From NCBI GenBank assembly GCA_013350335.1, contig CM023537.1, forward strand, positions 8,609,438 through 8,673,437: DNA of 64,000 nucleotides, in the 5' to 3' direction. Origin of the DNA: Chimonanthus salicifolius. Its lineage: Eukaryota > Streptophyta > Magnoliopsida > Laurales > Calycanthaceae. The position numbers and the translations under genes were made by a program. Under the pieces are notes generated by a model. It made no database searches. It had not been told where the DNA came from and worked only from the letters and a program-made list of their open reading frames with translations. Shown here piece after piece: positions 13,017-22,063 of this stretch (position 1 is the first letter of the stretch; the number at the start of each line of letters is the position of its first letter).

Positions 13017-13125
13017 ATATAACCTTTTAACAGCTAACCTGCAGTCAGTTTTATACGATTCACTTGAAATTTTTATCAATAGCTTTTTAATTTATGCATG
13101 TTGTTAAAAAAAAAGGGCCAAAGTT

Positions 13126-13135
13126 GCCACGTGGC
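13126..13135. promoter_or_regulatory. G-box palindrome
   Basis: GCCACGTGGC is a perfect 10-bp palindrome containing the CACGTG core bound by bZIP and bHLH factors. It lies 36 bp left of the Harbinger-like element. If the element is removed, the G-box would sit only about 45 bp upstream of the RPS2 TATA box, so it may be a displaced RPS2 promoter site. Confidence 0.5.
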
Positions 13136-13894
13136 GTATTATCTTAAAAATATCATTATTGAGGAACCCTAGGCTGCGTTTGGATGGAGGGTATTGGAGG
13201 TAACAAGGGGTTACCCCTCATTACCCACGTTTGGTAACAAGGGGGTGAGGGTAAAAAATCCATTTTTTACCCCTCACATCACCCATTTGAATACCCCCAT
13301 GGGGCTTGGGGTATTCACTCTTGAATACCCCTCCTTACCCGCCGTCTTCTTCTTTTTGATGAGATTTTTTTTTACATTTTATCTTTTTATTTATTTTGGT
13401 GAATACTTGGCTTTTATTTTTGTTTTAAAAGCATTCTATTATTTCCATTTCATATCACCAAACAACAAATTATATATTTTTTTTATGAAGAGATATGTAG
13501 AATTTTTTTTATTCATTTATTGAAATTTAAAATAATAATAGCAGTTTTTTATTTATTTTTTATTTTTTAAGGAAACCTTGTCCCTATTTACCCCGTGCCT
13601 TCCTCTATTTTTCAATTATATATTATATAATTGAAAAATTAATAGATTTCAAGTAATTAGCAATTTATTTTTTATATTATATAGATTTTCAACATGATGC
13701 ATTTGGATGAGGGGTAAATTTTTACAAGGGTTACCCCAGGTTGCCCTTGAGTAAGGGTAACTGTAAGTAGGGGTAAACTGACATATTAATAATTTTGTGA
13801 GAATTAATAATTTTATTAAATCTATATAATATAAAAATAAAAATAAAATTTTCTGAAACATATTTGTCAAAATATCCTATTTTTAAGGGGTGAT

Positions 13895-13914
13895 TCTATC
13901 GAAATTTCGATAGA
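13895..13914. repeat. 20-bp perfect palindrome
   Basis: TCTATCGAAATTTCGATAGA reads the same on both strands. It lies inside the Harbinger-like element. The other internal repeat unit carries a decayed version without the symmetry (around 14855-14875), so this is probably a chance feature of one copy. Confidence 0.6.
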
Positions 13915-14178
13915 GTCTCGAATATTCGAAAGAGTTTGAGGTTCATGGTAATCTCTTTAAGGGTAATTAACAATTTATTCTGTTAGAAATTTATTTTAAA
14001 AATGTTTCAACATTTTCAACATGATGCATTTGGATGAGGGGTAAATTTTTACAGGGGTGACGTGGGGTTACCCTTGAGTAGGGGTAACTGTAAGAAGGGG
14101 TAACCTGACTTATTAACAATTTTATGAGAATTAATAATTTTTATTAAATCTATATAATATAAAAAATAAGAATAAAAT

Positions 14179-14806
14179 TGTGAAACCCCTGCCAAAAAAA
14201 AAACAGCAGCACCTGGACCGATGTGGGAGAGTCCCACATCGGTAGTGGAGAGAAAAAAAATGGAGGTTTATTTGAGGCCAGCCCCTCTTAACTCATGTGA
14301 CGCGTTTTGGGCCAGGCCATGTGGGCTTGGGCCCAAGAGCAAATCCGTGCGGGCTCGTTTGTGTGCGAGGTCCAGAGCGGACAATATCACACTGAGTTGG
14401 ACCCTAAACTCTGTATTCAGGTCGGGTCGTTACAATTGGTATCAGAGCCGAGTTCAACACTCGGACTGTGTGGGCTTTTCCTCCTTCCTTGGTGTTGTTG
14501 AGCTGGGCCGAGTCGATCCGAGGGAGGCTCGAGGCCTTAAGGGGGGTGATTGTGAAACCCCTGCCAAAAAAAAAACAGCAGCACCTGGACCGATGTGGGA
14601 GAGTCCCACATCGGTAGTGGAGAGAAAAAAAATGGAGGTTTATTTGAGGCCAGCCAATCTTAACTCATGTGACGCGTTTTGGGCCAGGCCATGTGGGCTT
14701 GGGCCCAAGAGCAAATCCGTGCGGGCTCGCTTGTGTGCAAGGTCCAGAGCGGACAATATCACACTGAGTTGGACCCTAAGTTCTGTATTCAGTTCGGGTC
14801 GTTACA
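14179..14806 (+). mobile_element. Complete TRIM retrotransposon (miniature LTR element)
   Basis: Two near-identical 256-bp LTRs, 14179-14434 and 14551-14806, both starting TGTGAAACCCCTGCC and ending GTCGTTACA, enclose only 116 bp. The internal part starts with TTGGTATCAGAGCC, the usual plant primer-binding site complementary to initiator tRNA-Met, and ends with a purine tract AAGGGGGGTGAT before the second LTR. AAAT on both sides (14175-14178, 14807-14810) is a likely target duplication. Each LTR carries the inverted repeat GATGTGGGA-GAG-TCCCACATC. It has no coding capacity and must move by proteins supplied in trans. The LTRs differ at only about eight positions, so insertion is fairly recent. 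Confidence 0.9.
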
Positions 14807-15560
14807 AAATTTTATGAAGCATATTTGTCAAAATGTCCTATTTTTAAGGAGTGATTTTGTCCAATTTTGAAAGGGTCTTGAAACTCCAAAAGAGTTTGAG
14901 CTTCATGTTAATCTCTTTTAGGATAATTAACAATTTATTTTGTTGAATGTTTATTTTAAAAATTTGTCAATATTTTCAACGTGATGCATTTAGATGAGGG
15001 GTAAATTTTGCAGAGGTTACTCTTGAGTAAGGGTAACCTGACATATTAACAATTTTATGAGAATTAATATTTTTATTAAATTTATATAATATAAAAATTA
15101 TAATTATAATTTTTTATGAAGAGATATGTTAATATTTTTTATTCATTCATTGAGATTTAAAATAATAATATCAAAAACATCTTGTTTTATTTTTTTAATG
15201 TTAGAATGCAAGTGTTCATTTTAAATTATAATTATAAAAAATAATTTATAAAAAATAGATAATATTATTATAAGTTATATTATTAGAATTTACTTCATAA
15301 ATATTATTTACAAATTATTTTTTATAAAAAAATTTAAAAAATATTAATATATCAAATTACACTTAGTTTTAATTGTCAAATAAGATTTTTTACCCGATAA
15401 ACTGTTACTTTTCACCAGTGTAATTACAAAGAGTAATCCCGTTCGAAGGGTCTCCCGTTCTCATCACCAAACAAGATAAGTCAAGGGTGTCCCGCAAAAG
15501 TGAACCCTACTGGTCACCCCCTTAAAATTACCACCCATCCAAACGCAGCCCTAATCCCCG

Positions 15561-15568
15561 CTATATAT
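15561..15568 (+). promoter_or_regulatory. RPS2 TATA box
   Basis: CTATATAT lies 97 bp before the RPS2 start codon, and the following stretch (15595-15664) is pyrimidine-rich, as in ribosomal-protein gene leaders. The spacing fits transcription start near 15592-15600. Only 10 bp separate it from the end of the Harbinger-like element. Confidence 0.6.
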
Positions 15569-15664
15569 TGAATGGAAAGACGGCCTCATGTGGTTTCTAC
15601 CTTTGTTGCCTCACTCCCTACTTCCCGAAACTCAACTCTAACCTAGGCAGCACAGATACCAGTC

Positions 15665-18600
15665 ATGGCAGAACGAGGAGGCGATCGTGGCGGTTTTGGC
15701 AGAGGCTTTGGCCGCGGTGGCCGCGGGGACCGAGGCCGAGGCCGCGGTGGCCGTAGGGGCGGTCGTCGCGAGGAGGAGGAGAAATGGGTGCCTGTAACGA
15801 AGTTGGGGCGCCTCGTAAAGGAAGGGAAGATCCGAAGCCTGGAGCAGATATACCTACACTCCCTCCCCGTCAAGGAGCATCAGATCGTTGAAACCCTCCT
15901 CGGCCCACAGCTCAAGGACGAAGTTATGAAGATCATGCCCGTCCAGAAGCAGACCCGTGCCGGTCAGCGCACCCGCTTCAAGGCCTTCGTTGTTGTTGGT
16001 GATGGCAATGGCCACGTTGGCCTCGGAGTCAAGTGCAGCAAGGAAGTTGCTACTGCTATCCGCGGTTCCATCATTCTTGCCAAGCTGTCCGTGATTCCAG
16101 TCCGCAGAGGCTACTGGGGGAACAAGATTGGGAAGCCCCATACTGTGCCGTGTAAGGTCACTGGCAAGTGTGGATCTGTCACTGTGAGGATGGTGCCTGC
16201 TCCTCGTGGTGCCGGGATTGTTGCTGCTAGGGTGCCCAAGAAGGTCCTGCAGTTTGCTGGGATTGAAGATGTCTTCACATCGTCGCGTGGATCCACCAAA
16301 ACTCTTGGGAATTTCGTCAAGGTTGTGTTTTCCTTGCTTTCCTAGATAATTTAGTGTTTTTTTACTGCTATTGGTTTTGGGTTATTTCCAAGCTCCACAT
16401 CACTATCTACGTAACTTTGATTATGATTAGTTAAATCTAGATCAGATTCATTCAAGGTGTTGTCTCGTGGAGAAAGTTTGAACCAAACTTTTGAACTAGA
16501 GAGACAAAATGGGAAATTAATCCAAACACATATTATACAGGCGAGACCATGGGTGAAAGGGGAAATGCCTTCACTACTAGAGAGAGAAGAACGGGAAAAA
16601 TGTAGTGTGTGTGCCTAGCACAAACTCCAAATGGTAAAACCCACTCTTAATTTTACCAACAATACCTAATCTTAGATGGCATCACTAATCTAAACAGAGA
16701 TTATAGTGTGCAATGTGCTTTGCACAATCCAAAGAGAAAGCACACTCATGTACCCTTAGGCTGTAATGAATTTTCATAGCAACTCTTTGAACTCTTTTTG
16801 CGTTTGCTCAGGTTAAAATGCATAAAATGGTGGTTTCCATGCACAAGTGTTCAACGGAATTTGTTTTCCCTAATCCATGAATAATGTGAAAACATAGTAA
16901 ATGAAGGAAAGATGAATGATGTCATCTCTAGTGCATTGCAAATTGAAATATCAATTTCCAGAGAAAGCCTCTCCATGGAGGAAAAAATGCAAATGGCTAA
17001 AATAAATTCATTTACACTCATGTGAGATACTCACCCCTGTGTTAGACATTTGCACCTGTTCTTCGTGGACTTTGTTAGTACTTTCTAGATTGTTTTTGAA
17101 GATGACCAAACTATTACCACACATTTCTTCTCTTGAAACCTAATTAAAATATTAAATATCAATAGATTTGTCACTTGATTGTTTAGAGCAAAGATAGTAC
17201 ATTATTTTCTATAAGTGTTTTTTCACACTTCGTTTTCATTTACAATAGATTTATATTCATATTTATTTAAATATGGTGTCTAATCCTTGAGTTCTTTTTC
17301 CCAGTTTGCTAAGTCTGAGACCTTGCACTCGTAATTGGACTCCAACACTCTTACTATTCTTATAGAACTTAGAATTTAGACAACCTATCTAGTATGAGAT
17401 CAAAAAAACACCTGGGCAGACTTAGAGCAAAAAGGTTGATATAGTGGCTTTACAACTTAGTACTTGGTTGGGTCAACTTCAACACTTCTTAGGTGATAGG
17501 GTCACAAAAGTTGAAAAAACATGTCTACTGCATTTTCTTGTGGAACCAGACATTTTCTTTAAAACTTGATCTGGTTACACTATGTACAATGAGGCTCTAA
17601 TAAAGGAACACTTACTCAATAAATATAGTGATAACCTGTTCTATTACTCAATGATTTAACATTATAATAAATAAATTTAGACGGCTTAGTAAACTGATTG
17701 AGTCCATTGAGTCAACTTCACCCGTTGTCTCACAAGTCTTGGTTCTCATTCTGCACTTTGTAGCAAATAACAACGAAGTAGGAACTGAGGTTGATTAATG
17801 GTGGATACATTTGGAAGAAGTTCTACATTATATGTTGATGTTGCAGCCAAGAGGAATCTAAGGTTAGCTATCAGGGGTTCTTCATGATAATGAGGATGAC
17901 GTGTATGCATTCCTTTTTTTAGTTTTGATAGACCTTTACGGATTCTAATGAAGTGAAGTTGTTGGTCTCGTTGAAACTTTTTTAAGTTAACTTTTTGGTG
18001 TTTTTATTATTGATGGAGGTCCTCGTAAGTGAGGATATTGATGGGTTCGATCCCGAGTTGGATTCCCAATATGAATTCATTTTGTAAATACCGAATAAAA
18101 CCCAAACTCGCTACAAAACTTAATGAAGGGATTGGTTTTGAATTCTGGAGGCCAAATATTTGAAGTTTAAATTGGGATTCTATTATTTAATGGATTTTAG
18201 ATATTCTCTAGTTTTTATTCAATTTATTTATTTATAAAGGAGGTGGTAGAGTTTTTAATGAAAAAAAATGTAATGAGAGGTGGCAAAGAGATTGCTTCTT
18301 AGCTTATAATGGTTTTGATATTATTATATATTATATATATTGTTAATGCATGATATCATATCTATATTCCCTTGAAAAAGTAAGGAATATTGTTATTGTT
18401 TGTTTCTTATTAGGGTATCATAGGGCTACAAGTTTAGAGCATTTTGGTCAATTTTAACTTTATTATTGTTGAAAGAGTTATGATTAAAATATTGTTGTGT
18501 TTGTGGCCAAGGTTGTACTTAGGTTTTTTGGGGTATGAAACAATATATTATCAAGGGTAATTTCAAAGACTCCCTTGTATGTTTTCAAGAATTGTGGAAT

Positions 18601-21600
18601 GTAACATCTTTTTGTATTATTTGCCCTTAACACGTAAAATGTCCAAGATGCCCTTTAGTAGTCAAAGTTGCAATAACACATGTCCTTGATGAGACATCCT
18701 TTGAAGTACACTTTTATAAGTAGGCGGGCTAATGTAGTTTGTTGAAATGTGTAGGACCAGATGGATAGGGGGTAGGTGAAGTTTCACCTCATTCAATCAT
18801 TCTAATTTTGTGTTTTTGGTCTTTGAAAAATTGATTTAGCAAGCTATATCTTTCAAGGGCACACTTAATGGGGATAGAATGATTGAATGGGAGTAAAACT
18901 TCACCCACCTCTTATCCATGTGGTCCTTTACATATCTCACACTATTGTTTTGAACCTATTTATATTTGTAAGTTGTCTTAGTAGGGTGCTTTCATAAGAT
19001 TGTGTTAATATATTAGCTCTTTGAATATTAGTGGACATTTTGGATATCTATTTTATTTTAATCTTTTAAATGAGATCTTTGAAATTTGTTTGAAAGGTAT
19101 TGGTACATTTTACAATTGTTGAAAAGACAATTGGTTTATACAATTGAGAGAAAACATGAGGTCTTTGCAAAGTGGGTTGATATGAGCATCACTGTTTTTG
19201 TGCTTAGGTGCACACTATTACATGCTCTGCTCACTTTAAATCTAGAAAATTATTGAAGGAAAATGCTAAACTTTCCCTTAAGTTATACCCTTTTATACCC
19301 TTTGCTTATATGGGCAATTAGTTGACTGGTATCTTTACTCTTGAAAAGCCAACCAATTATGATTTTACACTTGAGCTTGAGGGTATAAAAGATTATAACA
19401 AAGGGTTAGTGTAATAATCTCCTTGTTAAAATGATGATAATATCTAATCTTTTAAAAACCAATTCATGGATCAAACTATCTTTAGGAAAGGTTGAGTTGG
19501 ATGGGGCAAAACTAAGTTCAAACTTAAACTCATGACATTGGCCTGATCATATATATGATATTAATTAACTAATTAACCAATTAATTAATAATCATTAAGT
19601 TAGAAATTAATAATGTTCAAAAAACTGTAAAGTGTCAAATACAAAACACAGTAGATGAAAAGTTAATGATAATATTTTTATAAGAATATATTATTCCTAC
19701 TAATTACAATTATAAATAATAAAACAGTTCAACTATTGCACATAATAAGTTAACTTTCAAAAAAAATTTGCACATAATAAGTTCCAAATTTTGGTGTTTA
19801 TTGAGGGTTGACCACCCAACCTTTTGGAGCTGGGAGTTATTAAGATTTTATGAGGTTTTGAATTTCAAGTGTTTAAAATTTAACTGAATCATACTTGGCT
19901 AGAGGTCAAGTTTGAACTGAGGTTGAACCGTTGGGAATGGCGGGTTTTAAAATATTGATTGTATCCTTTGATATGTTATGTTTCTATTCTCTCTCTCTCT
20001 TTTTGATGACCGAAGGTGTCCAGGTGTCTCCTCCGACTAGTCCTTTGGGAACATGCACGCCTCTCTCTCTTCTCTCTCTTTTCCCCATATCATTCTCCTC
20101 ATGTTTAATCTCGCTCTTTCCAACAATATATTTCTCTCCTACTTTTTATTGTTCCATCTCACAAAGTCAAGTGTTGGTATGTAGTCATGTTACAGTTTCA
20201 ATTTTTAATTTCAATAATATATTAATTTATTATATTTAATAAACCTTAAAAAGATAAATTGGAGATTTTAGAATGCCAATTATAAATATAGAGTTTCATT
20301 TAATTATTTTATCTATTTTATTTAAATAATAAAGTTGATTGTTAACAAGGAGTTCCATTTTTGTCATTGTCATCATTATCAAGTCTGTGTCTCATCTATT
20401 TGGAGTTGGCTTATTATGTGCTACGTCTTCACTCATGTTGTTAATGACCTCAAATTCTATCGTGTCATATCAACTTAATCAATGTTTGTAATGGTGTCTT
20501 CCTTTTCCGAAAATCATTTACTTCTATTCCTTTGACTCTTTGTATTGGAGTTGTTTTTGGTTTTATATGGATGTGCCCAAATCATGTTAACTAATATTCC
20601 CTTATCATTTCTTATATGGGAGTAACCATTAGGCTTTAAGAAACACACTCATTTCTATTCTACCTTTTTAAAAGATTGTTCCATCTTAACATATGCAATT
20701 TTGTCACCGTTACTTCTTCTACCTGTCTTCTTTTCATCACCCAACATGCAACTTACACTTGGCTTTGCAGGTCTAGCAGCATTCTTATAAATAATCCCAT
20801 CAATAAATATGATATTTTAGTTTCCACTCTTCTTCTTCTTTCCTTTTTTGAATTGGTGGTGACATTTTTAAGTTATTTTTATAGCCTGCCCTCCTTAGGA
20901 TTAAAGTATGCTACAACCCTATTTTTAAGTTAGTTTCCTACAAGTTGAAATGTGAGAACTACGGACAACAATTAGTTAAAGGCCCATATTCTACTTGGTA
21001 TCATATGTAAGCTTCTGGGTATTTGACATGAGTATGGATATTCAATGTGATACAATGAGCATACACAAGTATTTGGGCATCTTTGCTTGGTGCTGATTTT
21101 TGGTACAATGGAATGCAACTAATGTTGGTATGGGGTAATGAGCACTAAGAGCATGTAATGTGTTTCTTAAGAGCACTGTTCTCCAGGATCTGTTCTCTGG
21201 AAGGGGCACTAGTGCAAAGGATTCCTATAAAAGACATGACATGTTCTTAGGGGAGAGTACTGGTTGTTGGTGGGTAATTGTTATTGGGGTTCACCAAAAA
21301 GAAATATAGTATAGTGACCTAGTCATCCATGAATTTGCTGATAAGCAATCTTGTGTGGGCCATTCTCTAACCTGCTGATAAGCAGTGGTAACCTCTTATG
21401 GTTGTTATAGCTGTTATTACATTTATTTTGAAAGATATAATTGTTTCTTTTTTTGAAATGGTTGATATATTAATATATAAAGGGCACTAGAGGTGTAAAT
21501 ACAACCAAAGGACAAAGATAAAACTACAATTAGAAATGACTGGAAAAGAAATGAGAAAGAGTAGCATCAGACAAGATCAACACATTCTTTCCCAGTACGC

Positions 21601-22063
21601 AAGATTTCGGACATAGAAATATTTCGGAACTCCTGCAACGACACAGCCCAAGAGGCACACTTAGCCATGGCACGTCGATCAACTCCCGCACTGAACTCAC
21701 TCTTATCTTTTAACAACAAATTATTTTGTTTCCACCAAAGGCTTCAAATAGTGGCAAAAAAAGATAACTACCACAATGAGGTACATTTCGGCAAGACAGA
21801 AGCAATATCCCAAGCAAAGGACAATTCAGCAATCGATGATGCACTGTTATTACATTTTCTTGGCTATTATTTGCACATTCATTCCCTTTTCCTCCTTTTG
21901 GCAGGCAACATTTGATTGTCTTCTGAAAACATATGGATTTCTCACACCTGATTTCTGGAGGGAGACTCGCTTCATGAAATCCCCATTCCAGGAGTACACG
22001 GATCTGTTGGCAAAGTCTACTAAGGCAATTATTCTGGAGGATGTTGAGAAGCTAGAAGCTTAG
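15665..22063 (+). CDS. RPS2: 40S ribosomal protein S2 (uS5)
   Basis: Two exons: 15665-16321 (219 codons, donor AAG|GTTGTG) and 21905-22063 (52 codons plus stop, acceptor GGCAG|GC), phase 0; total 271 residues against about 276-285 in other plants. Residues 4-35 are an Arg/Gly-rich tail, followed by [12 protein letters not shown] (40-51) and the S5 double-stranded-RNA-binding fold with the conserved [20 protein letters not shown] segment (97-116) and [20 protein letters not shown]. Exon 2 starts [15 protein letters not shown] and finishes the C-terminal S5 domain. The protein sits in the small ribosomal subunit near the mRNA entry and helps decoding accuracy. Reading frame and splice sites are intact, so the gene looks functional. 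The single intron (5583 bp) is long and full of repeats. GC-rich exon 1 contrasts with AT-rich surroundings. Confidence 0.97.
18740..18942. mobile_element. Hairpin MITE
   Basis: About 65 bp at the left (ATGTGTAGGACCAGATGGAT ... GAAGTTTCACCTCATTCAATCATTCTA) is repeated in inverted form at the right (TAGAATGATTGAATGGGAG ... CCATGTGGTCCTTTACAT), with a central loop of about 60 bp. It is noncoding. Family is not clear because no target duplication stands out. Confidence 0.6.
19264..19412. mobile_element. Short hairpin MITE candidate
   Basis: The left end (TGCTAAACTTTCCCTTAAGT then TATACCCTTTTATACCC) and the right end (GGGTATAAAAGATTATAACA then AAGGGTTAGTG) are imperfect inverted repeats of about 33 bp enclosing about 80 bp. 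Size and structure fit a MITE. Superfamily not determined. Confidence 0.45.
20335..20940 (-). mobile_element. RTE-type LINE 3' fragment
   Basis: The stretch shares phrasing with the larger RTE copy in TRS130: a CATCATTATCA tail at the left followed by TCTCATCTATTTGGAGTTGGC (compare 48890-48915), and further on the segment around TGTTCCATCTTAACATATGC and TTTGCAGGTCTAGCAGC. The coding strand is minus, antisense to RPS2. No intact frame. Confidence 0.5.
21425..21843 (-). mobile_element. L1-type LINE 3' fragment next to RPS2 exon 2
   Basis: Translated on the minus strand, about 21590-21770 reads [15 protein letters not shown] and continues to [14 protein letters not shown], the hallmark of the region following the reverse transcriptase in plant L1 elements (zf-RVT tail, W-x-x-W-x-x-x-N). 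The 14-bp direct repeat CTGTTATTACATTT flanks it (21411-21424 and 21844-21857), a plausible target-site duplication. A T-rich run near 21443-21455 would be the poly(A) tail read backwards. The right edge lies about 60 bp before the exon 2 acceptor. Confidence 0.65.

Larger units (their letters stand above)
13172..15550. mobile_element. Harbinger/Tourist-like non-autonomous element in RPS2 promoter
   Basis: Begins GGCTGCGTTTGGATGG and ends with its inverse CCATCCAAACGCAGCC. A 3-bp CTA lies immediately outside both ends, as expected of PIF/Harbinger-type target duplications. The interior carries three direct copies of a roughly 330-bp unit marked by TGCATTTGGATGAGGGGTAA (near 13697, 14025 and 14983), the second being interrupted by a TRIM retrotransposon. 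No transposase frame is visible. Family assignment rests on the termini only; a CACTA or hAT origin is less likely given the ends and the 3-bp duplication. Confidence 0.72.
16322..21904 (+). other. RPS2 intron
   Basis: A 5.6-kb AT-rich intron. Recognisable content is two hairpin MITE candidates, an RTE LINE piece and an L1 LINE piece listed separately. The remaining parts, about 16345-18735 and 19415-20335, show no gene, RNA gene or repeat that I can identify. Confidence 0.8.

Noticed and set aside
14179..14806. Cassandra-type TRIM with 5S rRNA sequence
   Set aside because: The LTRs do not show the 5S internal promoter boxes that define Cassandra; only the general TRIM layout is shared.
14221..14870. 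Plus-strand frame of 198 codons with an internal repeat
   Set aside because: The frame simply runs through both LTRs of the TRIM retrotransposon, which explains the repeated peptide. TRIMs do not encode proteins.
15643..16320. Minus-strand frames under RPS2 exon 1
   Set aside because: Mirror images of a GC-rich coding exon (Arg/Gly codons read as Pro/Arg). The plus-strand product is clearly uS5.
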